Origin: Mycolicibacterium flavescens
GTDB taxonomy: Bacteria; Actinomycetota; Actinomycetes; Mycobacteriales; Mycobacteriaceae
Length of the DNA stretch: 64,000 bases
Direction: 5' to 3'
Assembly (NCBI RefSeq): GCF_001722335.1
Contig: NZ_MIHA01000017.1
Span: forward strand, 71,044-135,043
In this document: positions 8,188 through 17,134 of the stretch, piece by piece
How the letters are laid out: each line of letters starts with the position of its first letter
Position numbering within the stretch: the first letter of the stretch is position 1
Notes under the pieces: model-generated
Told to the model about the DNA's origin: nothing
Databases searched by the model: none
What the model saw: the letters and a program-made list of their open reading frames with translations, nothing else
Program-made: the position numbers and the translations under genes

Positions 8188-8777
8188 GCGGGTTCGTCGC
8201 ACCCGTGCGGCTCACCGGCGAGCGCTGGGTGATGCTGGAACCGCTGAGGCGCGAGCATCTTCCGGAGATCGCGGCGGCCGCCGCCGACGGTGAACTCGGC
8301 CGGCTGTGGTTCACCGCGGCGCCGGCGCCTGAGCTGGTCGAGCAATGGGTCGACGGCAGGTTGGCGGTCGGAGCCCCCGGGAGCGGGTTGACGTTCGTCG
8401 TGCGCCGACTCGACGGCACACTGGTCGGGTCGTCGAGTTACATCAACGTCGACGCCGCGAACCGTCGACTCGAGATCGGCAACACCTGGTACGTGGCCGC
8501 CGCGCGCCGCAGCGGGGTCAATTCCGAAACCAAGCTGCTGATGCTGGGCCACGCATTCGACCAATTGGGCTGTGTCGCGGTCGAATTCCGTACCCACTTC
8601 TTCAACTTCACCAGCCGCGCGGCGATCGAGCGGCTCGGCGCGAAACTCGACGGAGTGCTGCGCAGCCACCAGGTGCTGGCCGACGGGTCGCGCCGCGACA
8701 CCGTCGTGTACTCGATTCTCGACGTGGAGTGGCCGGCCGTGCGCAACAACCTGCGCTACCGGATGAGCCGTTACTGA
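8184..8777 (+). CDS. GNAT-family N-acetyltransferase
   Basis: 197 residues from the GTG overlapping the preceding stop. RLTGERWVMLEPLRREHL opens the domain; NTWYVAAARRSGVNSETKLLML and the FEFRTHFFNFTSRAAIERLGA-like C-terminal part match RimJ/RimL-type acetyltransferases, which transfer acetyl from acetyl-CoA to amines or protein N-termini. The target is unknown. Its stop lies inside the left arm of a 14-base dyad. Confidence 0.85.
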   Translation: MSGFVAPVRLTGERWVMLEPLRREHLPEIAAAAADGELGRLWFTAAPAPELVEQWVDGRLAVGAPGSGLTFVVRRLDGTLVGSSSYINVDAANRRLEIGNTWYVAAARRSGVNSETKLLMLGHAFDQLGCVAVEFRTHFFNFTSRAAIERLGAKLDGVLRSHQVLADGSRRDTVVYSILDVEWPAVRNNLRYRMSRY

Positions 8778-8830
8778 GACTGCGGACAGACCGCAACTCT
8801 CAGGGGGAGAACGCGATCTGTCCGCAGTCT
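8777..8830. terminator. long dyad between convergent genes, candidate terminator
   Basis: Perfect 14-base arms AGACTGCGGACAGA (8777-8790) and complement (8817-8830) enclose a 26-base loop. The dyad fills the gap between the GNAT gene and the convergent hsp20 gene. There is no T-tract, so bidirectional termination is a guess. Confidence 0.45.
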
Positions 8831-8841
8831 TGGTGTCGGGC

Positions 8842-9291
8842 TTACCCGGCCTCGACAGTCGTCGGTTCGATGGACTTCTGGTCACCGCTGACGGCGACCT
8901 CGATCTTGCGCGGCTTGGCGCGCTCGGCCATCGGGATCGTCACGCTGAGCACACCGTTCTCGTAGGTCGCCGAAATCGCCGATGCGTCAATGCCATCGCC
9001 GAGCGCGAGCTGGCGGCGGTAGGTACCGAAGAACCTCTCGTTGGCCAGCCACTGCACGGACTCCTCGGACCGCGCGGTGCGATGCGCCGAGATCGTCAGG
9101 GTGCCGTTGTCGACGTTGACGTCCACCGAACCGGGGTCGACGCCCGGCAGATCGGCGGTCAGAAGATAGTGGTCGTCGACCTTGCACAGGTCCATCGGCA
9201 TGAACCGCGGGGAACGATTCGACCCGGCCTGGTTGCTGAGGAGACCACGGGTCAGAGCATCAAAATCGCTGAACGGATCGAAACGAAGCAC
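8842..9291 (-). CDS. hsp20: small heat-shock protein, Hsp20/alpha-crystallin family
   Basis: 149 residues from GTG at 9291, with an AGGAGGTG site. The N-terminal MLRFDPFSDFDALTRGL is followed by an alpha-crystallin domain (about 35-130) with ADLPGVDPGSVDVNVDNGTL and the A.YENGVLSVTIP strand. It is an ATP-independent holding chaperone that forms oligomers. A CIRCE element 75-101 bases upstream implies repression by HrcA and induction by heat. It resembles mycobacterial Acr2-type proteins. Confidence 0.92.
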   Translation of the reverse strand: MLRFDPFSDFDALTRGLLSNQAGSNRSPRFMPMDLCKVDDHYLLTADLPGVDPGSVDVNVDNGTLTISAHRTARSEESVQWLANERFFGTYRRQLALGDGIDASAISATYENGVLSVTIPMAERAKPRKIEVAVSGDQKSIEPTTVEAG

Positions 9292-9365
9292 AGCAATTCA
9301 CCTCCTATGTCATCCAGAGCCCGCCACCCTGGCGGGCAGCCAAATCACTGTGCGCACCTGCCAGT

Positions 9366-9392
9366 TTAGCACTCTCTGCCGGAGAGTGCTAG
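9366..9392 (-). promoter_or_regulatory. CIRCE element (HrcA operator)
   Basis: TTAGCACTC, nine bases, GAGTGCTAG matches the CIRCE consensus TTAGCACTC-N9-GAGTGCTAA in all but the last base. It lies upstream of hsp20 on the minus strand and overlaps the stop codon of the HxlR gene. No HspR (HAIR) site was seen. Confidence 0.85.
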
Positions 9393-10279
9393 TCCGATTC
9401 GGGAGTCGAGACGACCGAAATCGTCGTGCCGCGCAGAGCCCTCCGGCACCGGTCACACGTCAGCACCGCGGTGAACCGGTGCCCGCAGGACGGGTGTTCC
9501 ACGACGACGGCGGGCCCGTCCGGCGCCTCGTACCACCGCTGCGCCCACTGCAGCGCCGTGATCACCACCGCGAACAACGCGTAGCCCTTCTCGGTGGGTC
9601 GGTACCGGTTGTCGGCCGCGTCGAACACCTCGTTGGCGGTCAGGATCGACAACCGGTCGGCCACCGAACCCGGCGGTGCGCCCAGCTGTGACTGGAAGTC
9701 GGAGAACCGCCGGATGCCGACCAGGCCGGCCACCAGCAGCGCGAACCCCCAGCGGTTGCCCATCACGCTCATCGTCTGGGGGAAGAGGCCGGCGGCCGCG
9801 GACTCCGAGCGTCGCCGCGTCGACGACGGCGGAACCGACCGCGACCAGGATCCGCTCGGACCCCAGTGCGCGACAACATCTTCAGCCCCGACATCCGAGC
9901 CGCACGCCCGGCAGGTCACCACCGGGGAGCACTCGTCGCCGCATTCGAGGTGCTGCATCCGCGGCAGCGGCGTGGCGTGATCGGGCACCCACCGTCGCTC
10001 CCACTCCCAGATCGACACCAGCACCGGCCACAGCGAGCGGCCCCGGGTCGTCGGCGGGTATTCGAACCGCGACGGTCGGGTGTGGTACTCGCGGCGGTCG
10101 AGGAGGCCTTCGTCGGTGAGCGCACGCAGCCGCGCGGTCATCACCGAGTTCGAGACCGGCAGGCGTGCCTTGAAGTCGCCGAAGCGTGTCGCTCCGAGCA
10201 GCGACTGCTGCATGACGAGCAGTGTCCACTCGTCGCCCAGCAGCCCCAGCATGCGGGCGACGGCATTCGGCGGCGGCAC
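9389..10279 (-). CDS. double HxlR-type transcriptional regulator
   Basis: 296 residues with two HxlR winged-helix units, about 5-95 and 160-255. LGDEWTLLVMQQSLLGATRFGDF and MGNRWGFALLVAGLVGIRRFSDF are the paired domain openings. Each unit is followed by a Cys-rich tail (HLECGDECSPVVTCRACG and HPSCGHRFTAVLTCDRC), which might bind zinc or sense redox. A duplicated single-chain dimer is likely. GTG directly follows the TAG of the carotenoid oxygenase gene, so the two form an operon. Confidence 0.85.
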   Translation of the reverse strand: MPPPNAVARMLGLLGDEWTLLVMQQSLLGATRFGDFKARLPVSNSVMTARLRALTDEGLLDRREYHTRPSRFEYPPTTRGRSLWPVLVSIWEWERRWVPDHATPLPRMQHLECGDECSPVVTCRACGSDVGAEDVVAHWGPSGSWSRSVPPSSTRRRSESAAAGLFPQTMSVMGNRWGFALLVAGLVGIRRFSDFQSQLGAPPGSVADRLSILTANEVFDAADNRYRPTEKGYALFAVVITALQWAQRWYEAPDGPAVVVEHPSCGHRFTAVLTCDRCRRALRGTTISVVSTPESD

Positions 10280-11800
10280 CTACAGGCCGACGGCCGCGGC
10301 CGCCGAATCGGTCTCCCGCCACCGCCGCAGTTCGGCACCCGGCGCCCAGGTCGAGTGGGTGCCGCTCGAGATCCGTTCGGGTAGAGGAAGTTTGCACACC
10401 GGGCCGTCGGCGACGCGGGCGGCGTCGAACACCAGGCAATAGGAGGCGTCGGCGTTCATGTCGGTGGTGAGGGTGATCAGGTAACCGCCGTCCTCGGTGG
10501 TGCCGCCCACGCGCGGAGCCATCGCGGTCTCGCTGCCGTACACGCCGTCGTCGAACATGAACCGCTGCTCGGCGCCGGTGTGCAGGTCGTGCTTGACCAG
10601 GCCGTCGAACAGGAACCACCCGGGCTTGCCGGTGGCGGCGTAGGCGTAGCGGTACGGGGCGCCCGCGTAGCCGGCATTGATCATCCCGAACTCGGTGATC
10701 GAGTCGGTCAGCTGTTCCTCGGTGGTCGTGCCGGTGACGAGGTTGAACCGCCAGCGGTGCAGCCGGGTCTGCAGGCGGTCGAGCGCCAGGAAGCGAAAGG
10801 CTCGCTGCCACTTGGATCCGGCACCGGTATCGACCGGGTTGGGGTCGCCTTCGTAGAAGCCGTCGAGGACGATCTCGTCGCCGTCCTCGTAGGCGTTGGT
10901 GAAGTGCAGGACGAAGGTCGGGTCAGCCTCGAACCACCGGATGTCGTCCGGCCGGCCGCGACGCGGGATGACGGCGAAGCGTGACGGCATGTCCGGGTGG
11001 AAGCCGGGGAAGTGGATGTCGGCCTTCAGCAGCGCGGGATCCCAGAACATCGGGAAGTCGTTGAGGATCGCGTAGTTCTCGGTGAACGCCATGTCGTGGG
11101 GCAGCCGTGGGCCGGGCAGCGGCACGTCGGTCAGGTGCACCAGGTGGTCGTCGCGGTCGACGACGCCGTAGCGCAGGTACGGCGCCTGCTTGCTGTAGGA
11201 GAAGAACAGCAGCTCGCCGGTGCGGTCGTCGACCTTGGGGTGCGCGGACACGCCCCAGCCGGTGGGGAACCGGCCGTGCCAGTCCTGCTTGCCGAGGGTG
11301 TCGCCGGTGAACGGGTCGACGCGGTACAGGTCGCCGCACTGGTAGTGGCTGGTCAGCGCGACACCGCGGTGCACGGTCACGTCGGTGCTCGACGCGTCCT
11401 TCATCAGGGTCCGCGCGCCCCAGCCGTAGTCCCGCTTGGCCAGTTCGATCGGCTCGGCCAGCCCCGGCCAGAGCGGGCCGCCGGCCGCGTTCTCCTCGAC
11501 GAAGCTGTCGGTCTGGACGAATCGGTTGCGGTAGAAGGCTTTTCCGTCGCGGAAGCCGACGATGTGGATCATGCCGTCGCCGTCGAACGGGTGGTAGAAC
11601 TTCAGCGCCGGATGCAGCGGGTTCTCGGTGTTGCGCAGATACACGCCGTCGAGGTCGCGGGGAATCTCACCCGCCACCGGGGTGAGGTCATCGGCGTCCC
11701 ACTCGGTGGTCTGCGGGCGCCACGGCCCGGTGCGGTAGGGGTGGTCGTCGTCGTCGGGCAGCGTCGAGAGGTACTTGCCGACGAGGTCCACGGTTGCCAT
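10280..11800 (-). CDS. carotenoid/stilbene cleavage dioxygenase family protein
   Basis: 506 residues, the size of carotenoid oxygenases, which use Fe(II) held by four His to split C=C bonds. Family segments are VYLRNTENPLHP, FDGDGMIH, GVSAHPKVD, LPHDMAFTENY and the C-terminal SGTHSTWAPG. The natural substrate could be an apocarotenoid or a lignin-type stilbene. It precedes the double HxlR gene with no gap, so product or substrate sensing by that regulator is possible. Confidence 0.88.
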   Translation of the reverse strand: MATVDLVGKYLSTLPDDDDHPYRTGPWRPQTTEWDADDLTPVAGEIPRDLDGVYLRNTENPLHPALKFYHPFDGDGMIHIVGFRDGKAFYRNRFVQTDSFVEENAAGGPLWPGLAEPIELAKRDYGWGARTLMKDASSTDVTVHRGVALTSHYQCGDLYRVDPFTGDTLGKQDWHGRFPTGWGVSAHPKVDDRTGELLFFSYSKQAPYLRYGVVDRDDHLVHLTDVPLPGPRLPHDMAFTENYAILNDFPMFWDPALLKADIHFPGFHPDMPSRFAVIPRRGRPDDIRWFEADPTFVLHFTNAYEDGDEIVLDGFYEGDPNPVDTGAGSKWQRAFRFLALDRLQTRLHRWRFNLVTGTTTEEQLTDSITEFGMINAGYAGAPYRYAYAATGKPGWFLFDGLVKHDLHTGAEQRFMFDDGVYGSETAMAPRVGGTTEDGGYLITLTTDMNADASYCLVFDAARVADGPVCKLPLPERISSGTHSTWAPGAELRRWRETDSAAAAVGL

Positions 11801-11994
11801 GCACAGACGCTACTACAACTAACAGAGTGACTCGGCCGGGTACGCGAGGCGGCCCCGCCGGCTCTGAGCTGAACCGACGAGACCTCAACAGACGTGGCGG
11901 TCGACCGCCGCGGCTGTCTGCACCCGAGATGCCCAACCTGTCCGAGATGCAAACAATCGTGTACATCGCGGTCGGTTCGGGAAGACTGCGGGTT

Positions 11995-12684
11995 ATGGCG
12001 CAAGTGGCAAGCCACGATCTGGCGAACCGGATGGCCGAGCTAGCTCGGTCGACGGCTGCCCCGCGCAGCGTGGAGCAGGTACTCGAGGACGTGACCTCGA
12101 CCGCGCGGGAACTGATGCCGGGCGCCGACGCCGTCGGCGTGCTGCTGATCGGCAAGGGCGGTGACTTCGAATCGCTGGCGGGCACCTCCGAGTTGCCGCA
12201 CACGCTGGACGAGATCCAGATGAAGTACCGGGAAGGGCCGTGTGTGGATGCCGCGCTCGGCGAGACGGTTCTGCGGACCGACGACTTCCGGACCGACGAG
12301 CGCTGGCGACGGTACGGGGCGGCCGCCGTGGAGTACGGCGTGTTCAGCGGGCTGTCGATCAAGCTCTACACGGCCGAACGCACCGCCGGCGCGCTGAACA
12401 TGTTCGGCATGAAGCCGAACGCGTTCAATGCCGAGGACGAGACGATCGGCGCGGTGCTGGCCGCGCACGCCGCGGCCGCGCTGCTGGCCAGCAAGGAAGG
12501 TGAGCAGCTGAAGTCGGCGATGACAACGCGCGACCGCATCGGCCAGGCCAAGGGCATCATCATGGAGCGCTACGGCGTCGACGACGTGCGCGCATTCGAG
12601 ATGCTCAAACAGTTGTCGCAGGACAGCAACACCAAGCTCGCCGACATCGCCCAGCGGGTGATCGACACCCGCACGGGTGCGTGA
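11995..12684 (+). CDS. GAF-ANTAR signalling protein
   Basis: 229 residues from ATG at 11995 (MAQVASHDLANRMAEL); the upstream part of the frame is not coding-like. A GAF domain (about 20-165) is followed by an ANTAR domain with RDRIGQAKGIIMERYGV, which binds paired-hexaloop RNAs to prevent termination. It is probably a cytosolic sensor-antiterminator. The GAF ligand is unknown. A strong terminator follows. Confidence 0.88.
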   Translation: MAQVASHDLANRMAELARSTAAPRSVEQVLEDVTSTARELMPGADAVGVLLIGKGGDFESLAGTSELPHTLDEIQMKYREGPCVDAALGETVLRTDDFRTDERWRRYGAAAVEYGVFSGLSIKLYTAERTAGALNMFGMKPNAFNAEDETIGAVLAAHAAAALLASKEGEQLKSAMTTRDRIGQAKGIIMERYGVDDVRAFEMLKQLSQDSNTKLADIAQRVIDTRTGA

Positions 12685-12760
12685 GGCGGCGAAAAAAATC
12701 TTGAAATGTAGGGAAACACCGGATTCCTCTGGCCGTCGTTGGGAATACGGTTTGTGAGGT

Positions 12761-12802
12761 CGGCCCGCCCCCTGATGACCTCCAGGTGGCGGGCCGCTTT
12801 TT
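12761..12802 (+). terminator. intrinsic terminator after the GAF-ANTAR gene
   Basis: Arms CGGCCCGCC (12761-12769) and GGCGGGCCG (12788-12796) with extra inner pairs are followed by CTTTTT. It is a textbook Rho-independent terminator on the plus strand, rare in mycobacteria. Confidence 0.85.
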
Positions 12803-12805
12803 CGG

Positions 12806-14524
12806 CTATTGCGCCGGTGCCGAGTTGTCGTCCACGACGGTGTGGGGCAGTAGGCCGAGCTGGCGATAGATGTCGCGGCGTACCAACGGCGCGGCGGAGT
12901 TGACCGGCAGGCCCGAGATCGGCCAGTCGTGATACTGCCCTCGGCCCACCACCATCGAGATCGGCGCGCCGATGTCGACCGCGCGCTCATACAACCGCAC
13001 GTTGCCGGGCAACACCATCTCCTCGGTCCCGATGTAGATCGTGGTCGGCGGCAGTGCCTGCAGGACCTCGGTCTCCATGTGCAACGGGCCTATCCGCGGG
13101 TCATTGTTGACGACGCCGTCGAAGGAGTGCACGCCCTTGGAGAAGTAGGCGATGGTGGTGGCGTCGAAGAACGGGTCGTCGATGCCCCAGTCCTCGTCCT
13201 CGTCCGAGAAGGTGGCCTGGCCGGAGATCACGACCATGCTCGCCGGCAGTTCCTCGCCCCGCAGGATCAGTACCCGCACAGCGGAAAACGCGTAGGTGTA
13301 TCCGGCTGAGTCGGCGTAGATACTGACGTTCTCGGCGCCGCGCTCGTCGATCACATGCGAGATGTAGTCCGCCATCTTGGGTGTGACGTTGAGTATGGAA
13401 CCCGCCTCGGTCCTCCCCAGCGGGTAGATCGGCACGAGCACCGTCGCTCCGGTGTCACGCGCCATCTGCGTGTAATCGAACCAGTGCAACAGATTCGGCT
13501 GGAAGATGAAACCGCCGCCGTGGATCGCGACCACGGTGGCGCCGGTCGGCTCGGGCGGTTCGAATTCCCAAACCTTCCAGACCTCTCCCGGCGATACCTC
13601 GAACTCCATCTGACGGGCGTTCAACCCGAACGTGAGGAAGAACGGGGGATTCTCGCTGGCGATCAGCCCCCCGAAGATGGCGGCGAAGGGGATCCCGAAG
13701 AAACCGGTGATGTCGCGGATCACCCGCAGGCCGGCGACCGTCAACTGGTCGATGATCGTCGGTGGCGGCGTGTAGGTCAGGGAGTTCTCGACTACCTGCG
13801 GTGCGGCTGGTTCCTCGGCAGCCGGGGTCGGCGCCGTTTCGAACTCGCGTCGCGCGAACGCCAACAATGACCACGCGGCCGGCGCGCCGGCAGGTGATAC
13901 CGGCGCGCTGTCGGCAGCCGATGGATCGAGCAACCCGCCGAGCGCAGCGGACACCGCAACGGCAATCCGCTCCACGGGGGCGTTCTCGGCGTCGTCGTGC
14001 GATGAATTGTCCCTCCTAACAGGCGGATTCGCCACAGGAACAGCTTCGACCACCACCGTCAGCGGCGACGTTGCAACGCTGGGCGTGGGTGTCGTCGGTG
14101 CGGTGAGGTCAGGGTCGTGAACGTCCGGTGCAGGCGCCGAAACGCTCGCCGCGGCGGACGACGGGGGTTCCGAAGTCCGCGTCTGACGCGTCGTGAAGCT
14201 GCTGTCCAGCGGTGACTTCTTGTTGCGCTGGGGCGCCGCCACGGACTTCGATGCCGCTGGTTCGGTGTCGGAGGGCTCGGTCGACGGTGTGGTCGACGAG
14301 GGTGTGCGGATGCTCGGGGAATCATCGGTCTCGACGTCAGTGTTCGGGGCGTCCGGCGTCGTCTGTGCGGCAGCGCTTGTCGAGGGTTCCGACGGGGAGT
14401 CGGCTGAGGCTGTTGACGATGAATCGGATGACGAGTCTGGCGAATCGGCGCGCGCGAGCCCGGGCCCGGACAGCACAGCCATCCCGACGCTCAGCGCGAT
14501 AATCAGTCCAGCAAATCGGCCCAT
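12806..14524 (-). CDS. secreted alpha/beta-hydrolase (HSL-like esterase) with long Ser/Pro/Thr-rich N-terminal region
   Basis: 572 residues from ATG at 14524. The start gives a signal peptide MGRFAGLIIALSVGMAVLSG ending near LARADS; the longer frame to 14662 hides it. Residues about 28-230 are low-complexity Ser/Pro/Thr/Ala/Asp. The C-terminal hydrolase has the oxyanion motif HGGGFIF, the nucleophile in YADSAG and the His in GQYHDW, as in hormone-sensitive-lipase-like esterases. It likely acts on lipid or acyl esters outside the membrane. The tail may span the cell wall. Confidence 0.85.
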   Translation of the reverse strand: MGRFAGLIIALSVGMAVLSGPGLARADSPDSSSDSSSTASADSPSEPSTSAAAQTTPDAPNTDVETDDSPSIRTPSSTTPSTEPSDTEPAASKSVAAPQRNKKSPLDSSFTTRQTRTSEPPSSAAASVSAPAPDVHDPDLTAPTTPTPSVATSPLTVVVEAVPVANPPVRRDNSSHDDAENAPVERIAVAVSAALGGLLDPSAADSAPVSPAGAPAAWSLLAFARREFETAPTPAAEEPAAPQVVENSLTYTPPPTIIDQLTVAGLRVIRDITGFFGIPFAAIFGGLIASENPPFFLTFGLNARQMEFEVSPGEVWKVWEFEPPEPTGATVVAIHGGGFIFQPNLLHWFDYTQMARDTGATVLVPIYPLGRTEAGSILNVTPKMADYISHVIDERGAENVSIYADSAGYTYAFSAVRVLILRGEELPASMVVISGQATFSDEDEDWGIDDPFFDATTIAYFSKGVHSFDGVVNNDPRIGPLHMETEVLQALPPTTIYIGTEEMVLPGNVRLYERAVDIGAPISMVVGRGQYHDWPISGLPVNSAAPLVRRDIYRQLGLLPHTVVDDNSAPAQ

Positions 14525-14746
14525 ACCCGGCACCGCCCCTCTGACTGGGATTAGTCCGCACGATAACAACCGCGGTGGCAAATGAGAACAGGTCAGGCGG
14601 AGTCTGACGGCCTGGTCAAATGCCGGCGACCGCACACCGACGGCGGATGTGCGAGAGTGCACCCGTCGTCTGGTATCGGCTTGTCAGACAGCAGATTTCG
14701 GGTGAGATGACACGGACACCATCGGCCGACCTGCAAAAAGAAAAAG

Positions 14747-14819
14747 TGCCCCCGGCAGGATTCGAACCTGCGACACCGGCTTTAGGAGAGCCGTGCTCTA
14801 TCCCCTGAGCTACGGGGGC
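14747..14819 (-). tRNA. tRNA-Arg(CCT)
   Basis: On the minus strand the acceptor arm gcccccg pairs with cgggggc. The anticodon stem cggct/agccg encloses loop CTCCTAA, giving anticodon CCT (Arg), and a normal T-arm with GGTTCGAATCC follows. 73 bases, no encoded CCA. It reads codon AGG. Confidence 0.95.
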
Positions 14820-14834
14820 GCAACGGCTCGCAGC

Positions 14835-15107
14835 TTACCGCCTGGGTTGCTGCAGCAGCGACGACCATTCGTAGCGGGCCGCCCAGCCGGCGTCACCCTC
14901 GACGTCGACACCTTCGGCCAGCCCCACCAGCGCGGCGGCCAGCTCCAGCGTGGGCACCCGGTGCCGCTTCGCCGCGTCGACGATCTCGGCGAACGCCTCT
15001 TCGACCCGGCAGCGACGCAGCGCCACCACCACGCCCTCAGCGCGCTCCAGCATCCGAACGCCCCAGTTCACGCGGTCGCCGACGACCATGCCGGGATTCA
15101 TGACCAT
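14835..15107 (-). CDS. small stand-alone ANTAR-like protein
   Basis: 90 residues from ATG at 15107, preceded by GGGAATTG; a TTG at 15113 is also possible. The three-helix segment from RAEGVVVALRRCRVEEAF to TLELAAALVGL resembles an ANTAR RNA-binding domain with no sensor attached. It could partner a separate receiver. It is divergent from the monooxygenase gene and downstream of nothing obvious. Confidence 0.6.
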   Translation of the reverse strand: MVMNPGMVVGDRVNWGVRMLERAEGVVVALRRCRVEEAFAEIVDAAKRHRVPTLELAAALVGLAEGVDVEGDAGWAARYEWSSLLQQPRR

Positions 15108-15193
15108 GATCAATTCCCGTTCACGTCCGGCCCAAACCTGCCGTCGATTACGCTACGAGCAGTACCGTAATAATCCCGGTGAGAGGACACGAC

Positions 15194-17134
15194 GTGCGCA
15201 GTCGCTACGCGGGCACGCCCTTCACCACACCGACCGACCGGATCCGGGAAGCGCTCGAAGACGTCAGCGTCCCGACCCTGCTGCTCAGCCTCGTACACAT
15301 CACCGGCGACACCCGCTTCATCCGCGACTACGCCCAGGCCGGCCTGTTCCTCAACGAGGTGCAGGGCTTCATGTCCGAGGACGACAAGGCCCGCGTCCGA
15401 GCCGAGGCGCTGGCCGTGATCACCGACTACCGCGACCGCGGCTGCCCCGAACCGGCCCCGCTCGGCGCCGACGTCGTCAAGCAGATGATGGACTGGGCCG
15501 CCTGCGAACCGGTGGGCGACGAGTACCTGCCGCTGATGTCCGAAGAACTCGACCTCGCCGGTGAAGACCCGCGCAGACCCGACCCGGTCGACCCCGACGC
15601 CGCATCCCGACTGCCCGTGCTCGTCATCGGCTGCGGCGAGTCCGGACTGCTGGCCGCGATCCGCCTTCAACAGGCCGGCCTGCCGTTCCTGGTCATCGAG
15701 AAGAATGCCGGCCCGGGCGGAACCTGGTGGGAGAACAGCTATCCCGGCGCCCGCGTCGACGTGGCCAACCACTTCTACTGTTACAGCTTCGAACCCAGCA
15801 ACAAGTGGAGCCACTACTTCGCCGAACAACCCGAGCTGCGCCAGTACTTCGTCGACGTGATGACCAAACACGGCATCGCCGAGCACGTCCACTGGGAGAC
15901 CGAAGTCATCTCGGCCGACTGGGACGACGCCGCCGGAACCTGGACCGTCGCCGTGCGCGCCAACGACGGCCGGGTCAGCAGGGTCACCGCCCGCGCGGTC
16001 ATCAGCGCCGTCGGCCAACTGAACCGCCCCAAGATGCCCGACATCGACGGCGCAGAGTCGTTCGCAGGAACCGCCTTTCACTCCGCCCGGTGGGATCACG
16101 ACGTCGACCTGACTGGTAAGCGGGTCGCGCTGATCGGCGCGGGCGCAAGCGGTTTCCAGATCGCGCCCGCCATCGCCGACGACGTCGCGCACCTCGACGT
16201 CTTCCAGCGCACCGCCCAGTGGATGTTCCCCAACCCGATGTACCACGATCGGGTTGGCGACGGAACCCGTTGGGCCATGGATTATCTGCCGTACTACAGC
16301 CGCTGGTACCGCTTCCTGCTGCTGTGGCCCGGCGCCGACAAGGGCCTCGACGCCGCACGCGTCGACCCCGCCTACGAGCAGACCGACTACGCGGTCAGCG
16401 ACATGAACGCCGCCGCCAGGATGATGTTCACCGACTGGATCACCACCCAGGTCGACGGCGACGAGGACCTGCTCGCCAAGGTGCTGCCCGACTACCCGGC
16501 CACCGGCAAGCGCACGCTGCAGGACAACGGCACCTGGCTGAAAACCCTGCGCCGCGACAACGTCGACCTGATCCGCACACCGATCGAGCGGATCACCCCG
16601 ACCGGCGTGGTGACCGCCGACGGCGACGAGCACCCCGCCGATGTCATCGTCTACGCCACCGGGTTTCGCGCCACCGAAGTGCTGTGGCCGCTGCGCATCA
16701 CCGGCCGCGACGGCGTCGACCTGCGCGACGCCTGGGGCGAGCGGCCCTACGCCTACCGCGGCATCATGGTGCCGGGCTTCCCGAACTTCTTCCTCACCTA
16801 CGGCCCCGGCACCCACCTGGCCCACGGCGGAAGCCTGATCCTGAACTCCGAGTTGCAGATGCGCTACATCGGCCAGCTCCTGCACGCGCTCGCCGACGGT
16901 CTGCACTCGATCGAACCCACCCCCGAAGCGACCGAGGACTGGCGGCGCCGCTCACAGGAGGCGATCACCATGACCGTCTGGGCGCACCCGTCGATCGAGC
17001 ACTCCTACTTCAAGAACGCCCACGGCGAGATCCACACCGTCAGCCCGTGGAAGCTCTACGAGTACCACGCCGCGGTGCGCACACCCGAATGGTCCGACTT
17101 CGTGGTGAGAAGCGCTGCCGCCCAGAGCGTCTAG
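15194..17134 (+). CDS. flavin-dependent (Baeyer-Villiger-type) monooxygenase with N-terminal extension
   Basis: 646 residues from GTG at 15194, with GAGAGGA nearby; another GTG lies at 15179. An extension of about 130 residues precedes the FAD motif GCGESG. The BVMO fingerprint FAGTAFHSARWDHD and the NADPH motif GAGASG follow. This is the layout of 4-hydroxyacetophenone monooxygenase. It inserts oxygen into ketones to give esters. The substrate is unknown. It overlaps the convergent LLM gene by four bases. Confidence 0.88.
   Translation: MRSRYAGTPFTTPTDRIREALEDVSVPTLLLSLVHITGDTRFIRDYAQAGLFLNEVQGFMSEDDKARVRAEALAVITDYRDRGCPEPAPLGADVVKQMMDWAACEPVGDEYLPLMSEELDLAGEDPRRPDPVDPDAASRLPVLVIGCGESGLLAAIRLQQAGLPFLVIEKNAGPGGTWWENSYPGARVDVANHFYCYSFEPSNKWSHYFAEQPELRQYFVDVMTKHGIAEHVHWETEVISADWDDAAGTWTVAVRANDGRVSRVTARAVISAVGQLNRPKMPDIDGAESFAGTAFHSARWDHDVDLTGKRVALIGAGASGFQIAPAIADDVAHLDVFQRTAQWMFPNPMYHDRVGDGTRWAMDYLPYYSRWYRFLLLWPGADKGLDAARVDPAYEQTDYAVSDMNAAARMMFTDWITTQVDGDEDLLAKVLPDYPATGKRTLQDNGTWLKTLRRDNVDLIRTPIERITPTGVVTADGDEHPADVIVYATGFRATEVLWPLRITGRDGVDLRDAWGERPYAYRGIMVPGFPNFFLTYGPGTHLAHGGSLILNSELQMRYIGQLLHALADGLHSIEPTPEATEDWRRRSQEAITMTVWAHPSIEHSYFKNAHGEIHTVSPWKLYEYHAAVRTPEWSDFVVRSAAAQSV

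Noticed and set aside
14620..14808. Small plus-strand frame ending VPPAGFEPATPALGEPCSIP.
   Set aside because: This is the well-known false translation of an antisense tRNA.
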